Source: Glandiceps talaboti | Lineage: Eukaryota; Hemichordata; Enteropneusta; Spengelidae | Reading direction: 5' to 3' | DNA length: 64,000 nucleotides | NCBI RefSeq assembly: GCF_964340395.1 | Contig: NC_135555.1 | Location: 16,302,746 to 16,366,745 of the forward strand | Shown here: piece by piece, positions 55,201 through 63,726 of the stretch | Numbering within the stretch: the stretch's first letter is position 1 | Layout of the letters: the number at the start of each line of letters is the position of its first letter | Made by a program: the position numbers and the translations under genes | Notes under the pieces: model-generated | What the model was told of the DNA's origin: nothing | Databases searched by the model: none | What the model saw: only the letters and a program-made list of their open reading frames with translations

Positions 55201-58200
55201 TTGGTCTCTACTGTTTCACATTGTACGGAGTGTTGCAGCCACTCCTGGCATTCTTCTACATATTTTTACCCTTCTCTCCAGTCTCTCGAATAGTCGAATC
55301 ACCATTCTCTCGATTTTTCATGAACGCATTTTCCTATGCCAAATTTCTGGTGCTGCTTGTGTTGCCAATACTTATGGTTCAGTTCGGCCATCCGAACAAA
55401 TTCTTTGTAGATTACATCGCCCGATTGTTGCCAATTATATGGACCTTCGGACTACTTTGGGGTGAAATACAAAAAGCTATGACAAAAGGTGTCAGCAGAT
55501 ATATGTGCAGTATTTGGAACTTTCTGGACATGGCTGTGATCGTTACGTTTGTTGTCACACTTGTTGTATCGACAGCCTTTCACGGGAACTTCGAACATAA
55601 TATTATAGCCCAGATTGCAATGTTTGATAGTTCGGCTTGTTTTTATATATACCTCATTCTGCGAATCTTACGGTATCTTTATTTGAATCCTCTAATTGGC
55701 CCTATACTGTTGACGTTTGTGCACACCATCCCCGATGTCCTGTGTTTCTTCACCGTCTTTTTGGTGGTCGTCTTGTCGTTCGTCGTTGGACTTATGCATA
55801 TCTACTTCTTGAGTGATGATTTTAGACATCCGTTCAAATGGTAAGCTGTGATGTTTCCTTCTAACAAGAAACTGCATAAACTCCTCCCTTGTTTATTACA
55901 ACCGGTTTCATATTAAAGAACACTACTCAAGGAAATAATACAAATATTGTCATAAACAATTCTAGAAAGTCATTTCATTATGTTACATCACCTATAATTA
56001 CTTGTCATTTCACAGAAACATCAAGTTGTTCCTTCATAGGGTGTCTTTGCTATGGGCTATTGCATCATGAGAGTTAGCAGAAATTTCATGAATATTCAGT
56101 GTACAACTTGAAGGCATTATTTCAGATAACTCCCATGATACAATAGCCCATAGCAAAGAGACCCTATGAAGGCACAATGTATTCAAGTTGCACACTGAAT
56201 ATTCATGAATCGTGAGTGCCTATACCCTAACAGTGTAAAACAGCTCTCATGAATATTCAGTGTGCAACTTGAATACATTGACTACACTCCCTTGATAACT
56301 GGTTGATTATATCTACACATTAAACCAATTCATCGCTATCATCCTCTTGTATAATCTACCACATGGAACAACAACAGTCACATTGTTTTAGTTGTGGACT
56401 ATTTGAGTTTGCGTATATAGCTTGATTTCCCTCAGTAGTAATTGTAAAGAAAGTGTTCGTACTTAAAACATCCTGTACTGTTGGCTTTACAGGATTGATA
56501 CGTCTTTTGTCACGTTGTTGTGGACTGTGTTTGGTAAAAGGAGTACAGATCAACTAGCGGTGCACTATTTCCGTAATCGAACTGTTTATATTAATGGAAC
56601 GTTGACCTATAGGGTAACAGATTATGGATATATTCAGACTGTCATGGGATATATTATCTATGGATTATTCTGCATGCTGTCGCTTACAATACTCCTGAAT
56701 CTTTTCATTGCGATGGTCAGAAACACGTATGTCAGAATACAGGTAAGTCTCCTTAACTCCGAATAAAAAGAGAAGCTTAAAGTAGATCTAGAATCTTCCT
56801 CGGAAACTATTTTCCCTGAAAATGAAATTTCTCTCGAAGTTTCCCAGATGAAAGCCTTTTCTCGGGACTTTTTAAATAGTTTACGAAATTGGGAGTTTGG
56901 CGTATTGTTTTTTAAGGAGATCAACAATCTTTTATTTTCCATAGTATTCAGTGGCCATATTAGATTCTACCAGCTTTAAACTGAATGCCTCCCGTGAGGG
57001 CAAAACCATAGATGTATGTTAGATGTCTGGGCCTACACACTTTGGTGGAATGCAACTATAGCTATTATACATGGTATACTACTTAATTGGAAAATAATTA
57101 GATGAAACTAAATGAAATTTGAAGCTTGCATAATTAACATATTGCCTAATTATTAAAAGAAACATTCATTATGCAAATAAACCATATAGATTATTACTTA
57201 CAACATCAAGCTTTAAATGACACATGTATTTCTTTAACATTGACCATCAAAACATATACAACATTATCTGAAGTTTGAAGTTTGCATTCTTAAGAAGTAA
57301 GCTAATTACATTAATTATGCAAATTAGTCATAAAATTGAAAATTATATCAACATGCTTTGTAGAATGAGCGCATTATCATGGTTGATGTATGTGCCAAAT
57401 TATATGGAATTTGAAACGTGCATTCCAAAGATATAGCTTGATTACTGAAGATCGTGAATTATTCAAATTACTCATTAAAAGTAAAGGCTATGTCAACACA
57501 CTTGTGCTCATTGGTATGGTTAGTACATGTACCAAATTCTATGAAATTTGAAGCTTGCATTCTTAAAGTAAACCGTAAGTCATTACTTATGCAAATTATT
57601 CATTAAAACTGTAAGCTACATCAACAAACTTTATAGGACATATGCGCTTAATAATGGGAAACGTATGTATTAAATTACATTGAAATTGAAGTATGTATTT
57701 CTAAAATATAGCCTAATTACTGAAAGTCATTAATTATGCAAATTATTCATAAAATAATTGTTATGGCTAACGTATGAACCAAATTATATTGAATTTGAAG
57801 TATGCATTCCAAAAATATAGCCTAATTACTCAAAATCACTAATTATGCAAAAAACTTGCTTTGTTTCATACAACCACGCAGAAACCAAAAAGAAACTAGA
57901 CATTCCAGACATTTGTCTAGATGACATAAGCCGCAGTGCAAGTAGATGCAGTCAAGCGGACGCCAATGTTTTGATGTCTGTATTGTGGCATGAGTAGTTC
58001 ATTTCACTTAGACAAAATGTAGCAAGAAACTGTACTCATTTAATCTTGCTATCTTAAAATGTGGCATATGCAGTTTCATATTGGTTTCTGAGTGGTTGTA
58101 TCAAACAGAGCCGGTGAGCACTTACACAAAAAGGGTTGTATATATTATACACTACAAAACCAATATTAGCATATGAAACATTAGTCTAGTATTGTGATGT

Positions 58201-60658
58201 ATGACAAACAACGCCTCCACAGCGTGATTCACATTATGAAAAACAAAATCCTTACTTTTTTAGAAATTTTTTATTTTAAATTTATTCTCGTTTTATTTTG
58301 TTTTTTGTGCCACTTTTATTACCTTTCAGCAAAACATTGACAGCGAATGGAAGTTTGTCCGTACATCAGTGTGGATGGAGCACATACGAGGACCAGTACT
58401 TCCACCACCGTATAACCTAATTCCTCATTTTAGATGTATACAAAGACTTGTCAAGTCATGCTTTGGTCAATATCTACATAACCATCCGAGGCAAGAAAAC
58501 GAAGAAGAAGAACTTCAGGTATTGAATGTAATCTATTGTTTGTATTAGTTTCTTACGTACGTTGTAAGAATTTAACAACTCGTTACGACAGTGGCAGATA
58601 GACTATCGCCAAACTGATTTAGACACAAATGAAATAGTTTTGCGAGTTTTGTGGAATACTGTACGTTGATGTAAATACACTGTCACAGTAGGGCAGTCTG
58701 TCTGGTTACGAGCGTTTTCTCACCCTCCTTTCTATTTAATATGGACTGTCTATGATAAAACACAGAGAAACAATTGGACAGACTTGTGTACAAGCAGACA
58801 GACACAGACAGGCAGGCAGACAGACAGACAGACAGACAGTTGTTAAAAAGATAACCGGCGGTACCCACTGCTCATATCTATAAAATTATACCTTTGTCTA
58901 TTTTACAGCAGTTTGGTGAGTCGTATGACCCTTCGGAGAACATAACTTATAACGAGGTAATTTTACCTTCATCACATTTATGATGATAATTATTTAAAGA
59001 CCAATTTATTAGTATAATAATGCATACAATAATGATTTGTACAATGTCTTTCAAAACGAAGTATAAACAGGGGGTATTTCAGACAGCTTTGGTGGGGTAG
59101 TGCTTGTTGCGAAGTGCGTTAATGGTGGAGTTGTTCTTGTTGTTCTTGTCTGGGTTGTCAAGGGCTAATAAGAGTTATACACTTATGTGCTGTCCGTATG
59201 CCTGGGTACACTCGGTTTAAGAATACATTGGCATACGTTACCATGAGTGTCTTTTTTTGTAAGTTTATTGTATACTTTGAAGTTAGCCGATTGTGCTGGT
59301 CTACTTAAAACATAACCATCTTCATTTACATCTTAATAACCAATCAAGCTATCACAGAATTATCGTGATCAACGAGTATCTTGTCTTTAGGTAGCAATTT
59401 TCAAAAAAAATTAAAATCCCGACCAACCTATTCTATTTTCTGAAGTCATGTTGTCGGAACAAACATTTTTTGCCTTAGTTTATGCATTTAGCAGTCTTCA
59501 ATGTAAACCCTGTGTGCTGTGTCAGTGAATATTATTTTGGATCATTCAACCCTGTATATTGTATGTACATTGACAGTTATGTACCATCGATAACATCAAA
59601 CATGGCTTTCAGTCTTTAGACTCGATCTATGCACATTTTGTTTCAACTACAATTTCCCAGGATATCTCGTGAGATCACGCTTGACAGATTCCCTTATTTT
59701 ACACCTGACTGTCACATGTTACACACCACTGACTGTTGATAACCAGGGCTCAGTATTCTTCATTTCAAGAGACCGTCGGGATTCTGAACTTGGTTATTTA
59801 GACACATTGGGGAAATACATCCACTCTACTTTACCGTTATATAGATTTGGATACAAGTCGTTTATACACACTTCCTTCAACTATCTTGTCATGCATAACT
59901 AAACGTCAAGTATAGGATTCTTCACATGTCCAGGATTACGTGATTATCAATCAATTTCTTGAAACTAGGAAACTGTGCATATTGTACACTAACGAATGTA
60001 TGTGTGTGTGTGTATGTATGTATGTATGAATACATGCATGCATGCATGCGTGTGTGTGTGTATGCATGCATGTATGTATGTATGTATGTATGTATGTATG
60101 TATGTATGTATGTATGTATTTATGTATGTATGTGTGTGTATGTGTGTATGTATGTATGTATGTATGTATGTATGTATGTATGTATGTGTGTATGTATGTA
60201 CAGTATGTATGTATGCATGTATGTATGCATGTATGTATGTATGTATGTATGTATGTATGTATGTATGTATGCATGTGTGTATGTATGCATGCATGTATGT
60301 ATGTATGTATGTATGTGTGTATGTGTGTGTGTATGTATGTATGTATGTATGCATGTATGTATGTATGTATGTATGTGTGTATGTATGTATGTATGTGTGT
60401 ATGTATGTATGTATGTATGTGTGTGTATGTATGTATGTGTGTGTGCATGTATGTATGCATGTATGTATGCATGTATGCATGTATGTATGTATGTATGTAT
60501 GTATGTATATATGTATACATGTATGTATGTATGTATGTATGTATGTATGTATGTATGCATGCATGTATGTATGTATGTATGTATGTATGTATGTGTGTGT
60601 GTCTGCGCGTGCGTGGGTTGGTGGGTGGGTGCGTTGGATGGATGGATGGATGGATGGA

Positions 60659-60718
<60 letters not shown>

Positions 60719-61010
60719 AATTTTTTAATCAAGTGGCTCTCTGCATACCAATGAATACACTCCAATGAATTTAAGATGAATACTGTCACAGTGTTACAAC
60801 ATATCACTGATGTATTAATTAAGACGTTCAATAATCACACCATAATCCAACCATATAACGATTTTCATCTCTTTACAGTTGGTTCGAGTTTTAACTATGA
60901 GGTATATATCCAAATATTTGGACCCACATGAACACGTGTTAAACGTTAATTCACCTGAATATGAATGTCTTCACGAAGACAGAAGAGAAGCAACAATAAC
61001 GACGCTTTAG
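47680..61010 (+). CDS. TRPC-like cation channel, complete ten-exon gene, about 666 residues
   Basis: Ten exons with consensus splice sites join in phase (2001 coding bases): 47680-47689, 48974-49128, 52056-52203, 53582-53730, 53942-54121, 55101-55840, 56493-56742, 58330-58518, 58909-58956, 60879-61010. The protein is a transient receptor potential channel of the canonical (TRPC) class, a tetrameric non-selective cation channel of the plasma membrane, normally driven by phospholipase C signalling. Order: ankyrin repeat (about 32-63), a second (about 72-96), the TRPC-specific TRP_2 region (NALCCPAYICLVCDD, about 113-127), six membrane segments (about 235-445 and 515-538), pore helix SFVTLLWTVFG (465-475), TRP box EWKFVR (550-555) and LPPPYNLIP. 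Length is short (TRPCs are usually about 750-970) because two middle ankyrin repeats and most of the C-tail are missing. The C-terminus is ITTL, a possible class I PDZ ligand. An undetected exon in the 2.9-kb second intron cannot be excluded, since both flanking exons are in phase 0. Confidence 0.92.
48379..48436. repeat. (CATAA)n pentanucleotide repeat in TRPC-like intron 1
   Basis: About 11 uninterrupted units. Confidence 0.97.
48974..49128 (+). CDS. TRPC-like exon 2 (N-terminus and first ankyrin repeat)
   Basis: The exon lies between TTTCCGCAG and GTGAGT and encodes LPYILSQREKLYLEKKTHGG and the first ankyrin helix pair (SLEFIRLVETGKIKEVTELL). It ends in phase 0. Confidence 0.88.
49207..49390. 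repeat. Direct repeat pair (about 60 bp) around a half MITE, intron 2
   Basis: GTTCTTTTATCGTGGGTACT...ATGGGCGGCTTAA (49207-49266) recurs as GTTCTTTTGTCATGGATACG...TATGGCGGCTTAA (49332-49390). Between them lies one arm end of the GGCCATATGGATGAGG family (GCGGCCGCATGGATGAGGAT..., 49267-49331) without its partner arm. Confidence 0.7.
50048..50096. repeat. (TTG)n trinucleotide repeat in TRPC-like intron 2
   Basis: About 16 units; in one frame it reads poly-cysteine, giving a spurious open frame. Confidence 0.97.
52056..52203 (+). CDS. TRPC-like exon 3 (second visible ankyrin repeat)
   Basis: The exon lies between TTTTGGAACAG and GTAAGA. It encodes GKVNVNVQVQKGRICVTPLL and VAAEVNSFHMMRCLLEYGA, the counterpart of the TRPC ankyrin repeat that carries TP-(I/L)-(M/L)-LAA. 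Phase is 0 at the start and 1 at the end. An (ATGT)n array begins about 20 bases after the donor. Confidence 0.9.
52224..52465. repeat. (ATGT)n/(GT)n microsatellite in TRPC-like intron 3
   Basis: About 240 bases starting right after the exon 3 donor; it creates long artefactual open frames fused to exon 3. Confidence 0.97.
53216..53410. mobile_element. Candidate MITE in TRPC-like intron 3
   Basis: TAGCAAGATGTCAATTTATT...TCTAAATGAAATG at the left is the inverse of TTTCATGTAGACAAAATATT...TTCAATCTTGCTG at the right. A relative occurs in intron 7 at about 57.95-58.1 kb. Confidence 0.6.
53582..53730 (+). CDS. TRPC-like exon 4 (TRP_2 region)
   Basis: The exon lies between GAAGATATTACAG and GTAAGT. 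It encodes SQRLLVYNALCCPAYICLVC and DDSLLIAIEMAGKMKCLS, matching the TRPC-specific linker (Y-x-A-L-x-S-P-A-Y-I, E/D-D-P-x-L-x-A). Phase is 1 at the start and 0 at the end. Confidence 0.92.
53942..54121 (+). CDS. TRPC-like exon 5 (linker helices)
   Basis: The exon lies between TTTTTACCCAG and GTATGT. It encodes AMSEQLEQFAIAMLELCDGS and VRKAINGKLRK, equivalent to the TRPC segment ending in AIKYxxKxFV. Phase 0 to 0. Confidence 0.92.
54155..54215 (-). repeat. Dispersed repeat fragment shared with the 22-25 kb duplication
   Basis: The reverse complement reads GATTCGCACA-like (AATTCGCACAGGCGTGCC) and TCGGGGTCCCA. It matches 22458-22497 and 25452-25492, so part of the duplicated unit is an interspersed element also found in TRPC-like intron 5. 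Confidence 0.6.
54260..55080. other. TRPC-like intron 5, remainder
   Basis: No exon is seen. A G12 tract lies at about 54729-54740. Open frames here lack recognisable domains. Confidence 0.4.
55101..55840 (+). CDS. TRPC-like exon 6 (pre-S1 to S5)
   Basis: The 740-base exon lies between ATTCTCATTTTGCAG and GTAAGC. It encodes FLSHTTCQHVL (TRPC FVAHPNCQ region), pre-S1, S1 (SPFSRFFMNAFSYAKFLVLL), S2 (LLPIIWTFGLLWGEIQKAM), S3 (WNFLDMAVIVTFVV), S4 (YLILRILRYLYLNPLIGPIL) and S5 (VLCFFTVFLVVVLSFVVGLM). It ends in phase 2. Confidence 0.95.
56021..56285. mobile_element. Foldback element in TRPC-like intron 6
   Basis: CCTTCATAGGGTGTCTTTGC and TATGGGCTATTGCATCATGA (56031-56070) are mirrored by TCCCATGATACAATAGCCCA and TAGCAAAGAGACCCTATGAA (56131-56170). 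An inner pair contains CATGAATATTCAGTGT, and a third copy follows at 56248. GCACACTGAATATTCAT also occurs at about 4769. Confidence 0.75.
56493..56742 (+). CDS. TRPC-like exon 7 (pore and S6)
   Basis: The exon lies between GTTGGCTTTACAG and GTAAGT. It encodes the pore helix and filter (SFVTLLWTVFGKRS), an extended outer pore with two N-glycosylation sequons (NRT, NGT) and S6 (YIIYGLFCMLSLTILLNLFI AMV). Phase is 2 at the start and 0 at the end. The usual TRPC L-F-W is L-L-W here. Confidence 0.95.
57100..57850. repeat. Degenerate tandem repeat in TRPC-like intron 7 with recurrent ATGCAAAT
   Basis: About five units of roughly 150 bases contain, in order, CAAATTATATGGAATTTGAA, GCATTC, ATATAGCCTAATTACTGAAA and TTATGCAAATTATTCAT. 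Divergence between units is moderate. ATGCAAAT (the POU octamer) is present in four of them. Confidence 0.75.
57935..58115. mobile_element. Second copy of the intron 3 MITE, in intron 7
   Basis: GCCAATGTTTTGATGTCTG, TTCATTTCACTTAGACAAAA, GCAAGAAACTGTACTCATTT and AATCTTGCT align in order with 53308-53410 (GCCAATGTTTTGACGTCTG and so on). Confidence 0.65.
58330..58518 (+). CDS. TRPC-like exon 8 (TRP box)
   Basis: The exon lies between TACCTTTCAG and GTATTG. It encodes SEWKFVRTSVWMEHI (TRP box), LPPPYNLIPHF (the proline-rich TRPC signature) and an acidic tail NEEEELQ. Phase 0 to 0. Confidence 0.95.
58800..58840. repeat. (CAGA)n microsatellite in TRPC-like intron 8
   Basis: A short CAGA run with a CAGG interruption. 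Confidence 0.95.
58909..58956 (+). CDS. TRPC-like exon 9 (48 bases)
   Basis: The exon lies between CTATTTTACAG and GTAATT, encodes QFGESYDPSENITYNE and is in phase 0 on both sides, so skipping it would keep the frame. Confidence 0.82.
58957..59995. other. TRPC-like intron 9, part before the large array
   Basis: No exon is recognised. The open frame at 59669-59902 has no domain and no fitting splice sites. Confidence 0.4.
59996..60716. repeat. Very long (ATGT)n/(GT)n array in TRPC-like intron 9
   Basis: About 720 bases of ATGT with ATGC, GTGT and TTTATG variants, then GGAT units and a final GT run of about 54 bases. It ends about 160 bases before the last coding exon. All frames on both strands are open for 150-280 codons; none is a gene. 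Confidence 0.98.
60879..61010 (+). CDS. TRPC-like exon 10 (C-terminus)
   Basis: The exon starts after CATCTCTTTACAG and encodes LVRVLTMRYISKYLDPHEHV (the counterpart of the TRPC calmodulin/IP3-receptor-binding helix, (Y)xEIMRNLVKRYV) and ends EATITTL, stop TAG at 61008-61010. Confidence 0.92.
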   Translation: MVRVLTMRYISKYLDPHEHVLNVNSPEYECLHEDRREATITTL

Positions 61011-61388
61011 ACATCAACACAAGATATACAAGATGAGATGACATTACAGAGGGAAAAAAGATGATATATTGATGTATCCATTTGAAACTCATCATGTCAA
61101 TCGGGGGGGGGGGGGTTAATTCACGAATTTGAATATACTTCTGATATTGGATCAAAAGAAGCTAACGATTCAAACTTTCATGATGAATATTGTATTCTAA
61201 AATCTACGAAGGTGAGATCACTTCTACGTCCTTCATTTATACTCCATGAGATATGCTTATATTGTATAACGCCGGCGCCGACGCGTACGTGTCGTAATTC
61301 CGCCTTCAAGAACGGCCTAGGAGTTGGCCATGAGGGCGCCCGACACTGTGTCGCACAGACTCACTGGGATAACGGTATAGACGTTCAA

Positions 61389-61411
61389 AATAAAGGTCTT
61401 TGTAAAATAAA
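61389..61411 (+). terminator. Two AATAAA poly(A) signals, probable 3' end of the TRPC-like transcript
   Basis: AATAAA occurs at 61389-61394 and 61406-61411, about 380-400 bases after the stop codon on the same strand. A G10 tract lies in the presumed 3' UTR near 61105. Confidence 0.5.
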
Positions 61412-61570
61412 TCGGATAATTTACAATTTCTTATTGTAGTGATCAAAACTAAGAGGCTTGAAACTGGCTGGTCCAAAGGGGTGGTTGTGTACTTAAAATT
61501 ACATTTTAGTGATAAATTTTCGAAGATTAAAAATATGACATTTGCATCCGTGTATGCTAGTTTTTACATG

Positions 61571-61918
61571 AAGTGGCCATATGAATGAAGTATTTGGGTG
61601 TTTTGTTTGATTTTTAATTTATAAAACAGTTTTATCATGGCTTCCTACTTGAAAAACCAATATGAAACAACATTGACAAACTTTATATTTGTAACTCAAT
61701 ATACATTGCAAAAAGCTGTAAAAAGTGCCTTATTGTGCGTACAATAACAACGATTTGTCACATTTTATCAATCTTTTGCAATTTATTGAGTTACAAACAA
61801 GGACTTGGCACATGTTGTTTTACACTGATTGTTCAAGTAGGACGTCATCATGATAAAATTGTTTTATTAATTAAAAATCCAAAAATGAATTACCCAATCC
61901 TCATCCATATGGCCACTT
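61571..61918. mobile_element. Palindromic MITE, family GGCCATATGGATGAGG, copy 3
   Basis: AAGTGGCCATATGAATGAAG at the left is mirrored by CAATCCTCATCCATATGGCC + ACTT at the right. The inner arms (TTTTTAATTTATAAAACAGT, TTATCATGGCTTCCTACTTG) mirror CAAGTAGGACGTCATCATGA and ATTAAAAATCCAAAA. The complete ends show the terminal sequence AAGTGGCC. Confidence 0.88.
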
Positions 61919-62078
61919 TAAAAAAAAATCAATGATTACTATGGAAACGCACTATTAATTAAAAAAAATCAATGATTACTATGGAAACGTACTATTAATT
62001 AAAAAAATCAATGATTACTATGGAAACGTACTATTAATTTAAAAAATCAATGATTACTATGGAAACGTACTATTAATT
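61919..62078. repeat. Four tandem copies of a 40-bp unit directly abutting the MITE
   Basis: The unit is TTAAAAAAAATCAATGATTA + CTATGGAAACGTACTATTAA. The copies differ mainly in A-run length, and one has GCACT for GTACT. The array starts at the last base of the MITE. Confidence 0.95.
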
Positions 62079-62629
62079 AACAGTAAGGTAAGATAATTGG
62101 GATAGACTTTCATCAAATAAGTATGGGGGGTTAAAGGGATAGTTCACTTACACAGAAGGGAGAGGTGGTAATTAGATTCCTGATTGATCACTAATAGTAT
62201 ACGATCCATCGCTCTTCTGTAGATTAAATTTTTTTTGAACCTGTGCAATGACTCATCTGAAAGATCTGTCGTTGCGGGCGCGCTATCATAATCGTGCGTA
62301 GGAGCGATCAAAAGAGCGCCCACTACGACGAATATTTCAGTTGCCACGGGATTCAATATTGTCATTTTTATACCTACATTATTCAATAAAAGTAAGACTG
62401 TGAATAATATGTGTTGGTGTTTCTTTTCAAATGACCCTATATGTAAATTTCGATCATCGAGAAATGTACAACGTTCATGATTTTGCGATTTTGTGATTGA
62501 ATTATTTTTTTTTTATCTTTCATTTCTTTTGGGGTTTTTTTATGCGTACTACATTGTCTGACGGTACTCATTAAGGCTCAAAGTGGAAATAAAGGATGAC
62601 GGTATCATTCTTGCGAGACAAGACATTGG
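62079..62629. other. Gene-free stretch; possible transposon end at about 62132
   Basis: TTAAAGGGATAGTTCACTTA at 62131-62150 looks like the terminal sequence of TTAA-target non-autonomous transposons, but I find no inverted partner. The 80-codon minus-strand frame (62386-62144) has no recognisable family. Confidence 0.3.
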
Positions 62630-62657
62630 AGACAGACAGGCAGACAGACAGACTGCC

Positions 62658-62718
<61 letters not shown>
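62630..62718. repeat. (CAGA)n microsatellite
   Basis: About 90 bases of CAGA with one CTGC interruption. Confidence 0.97.
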
Positions 62719-62951
62719 TGATTAGCGCCTAAGTTAAAAATCCAAACAAAATAACGACATATGAGCTATGTACACCTATATGAGCTATGTCAAACTGAAT
62801 AAGGCCATTACAAATCACCCTACATGATGAAACACAAATAAGGGTTCATTTGACAAGTATTATTAGCAATGTTAGAAGGGTTGTAAGGTTTTCTCTCAGA
62901 GTAAAAAATAACATACGCAAAAAATAGACAATCGAATTAACCTAAAAACAT

Positions 62952-62997
62952 GCCTGTCTGTCTGTATGTATGTCTGTCTGTCTGGCATCTGTTTGTT

Positions 62998-63029
<32 letters not shown>

Positions 63030-63032
63030 GCC
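62952..63032. repeat. (CTGT)n microsatellite
   Basis: CTGT units with TATG and TTTG interruptions, in inverse orientation to the CAGA run 240 bases to the left. Confidence 0.95.
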
Positions 63033-63141
63033 TGTTGATTTTGTTGTTTAGAAATGTTTGCTATCCTAAAAGAGCATGTTTTGCTTCGAACGCCTAATTA
63101 TGTTAAACCAAACAAACAAACAAATGTTCAAATGTTGATGT

Positions 63142-63726
63142 CTAGCAATTACTACTGTTAGACGTTTCACTCGGTTTCTTTGTGGGTGTCAGATCCAGCT
63201 TATTGAGATTTGGAGCATGGCGTTCCAATTCGACCAGGAAACTGTTGACCAATGAAAGTTTAGTGGACTGGTCAAAGTAGATTTGGACCATCATTCGCTC
63301 ACTCCATGGTGGCATCAATGTTCCCATGGTGACGTAACGTTCGTTGTAACTTTCTGTTTTGGATTCATGGGAGTGCCACTGTTTCATACAACAGCCAATC
63401 TGGGGAGAAAAAGCGGCACATTGACTTCAAGTATTGAGTAAGTGGCGGGTTAGTCTCGGTTACCGGTACCCAGGCTCTCGTCGTTGGGACTACTCCCGCC
63501 TCTCGCTCGGCGGTTGTCTAACTAGTCGAGTTTAGCCCCCAACGACGAGAGTCTGGGTAACCGAGCCTAGTAATGCAAATGAAAAGTTACGTACAGGGGG
63601 ACTATGCGAGGAGTTTCCCGCGTACAATTGCCGAGAGGACGAACCCCAAGAAGATTTATGGAGTACAAGCCAGAAACTTTGAGATGGAACGTGTACTCCC
63701 ACTAATCGACGATCAATAACAAATGA
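63142..63726 (-). CDS. Last two coding exons of an unidentified minus-strand gene
   Basis: Exon A is 63726 to 63595 (44 codons), between the minus-strand acceptor CTGTTGTTTTCAG and donor GTACGTAA; it encodes SFVIDRRLVGVHVPSQSFWL and VLHKSSWGSSSRQLYAGN. Exon B is 63399 to 63142 (85 codons and stop), after acceptor CTTTTTCTCCCCAG; it encodes GCCMKQWHSHESKTESYNER, PPWSERMMVQIYFDQSTKLS, LVNSFLVELERHAPNL and a polar tail ending TSNSSNC. Both junctions are phase 0 and the splice sites are strong. The 195-base intron holds an inverted repeat. Upstream exons must lie beyond the right edge (at higher coordinates). I do not recognise the family; no membrane segment, signal or known motif is evident. 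Confidence 0.6.
63455..63566. mobile_element. Inverted repeat (about 30-base arms) in the intron of the minus-strand gene
   Basis: CCAGGCTCTCGTCGTTGGG (63470-63488) and the upstream CTCGGTTAC are mirrored by CCCCAACGACGAGAGTCTGG and GTAACCGAG (63537-63566), with a 5-base insertion in the left arm. It is a foldback-type insertion. Confidence 0.75.

Noticed and set aside
59951-60831. Open frames of up to 280 codons on both strands (YVCM / YIHT repeats)
   Set aside because: They are translations of the ATGT/GT array. All frames and both strands are open at once, with no domain and no splice logic.
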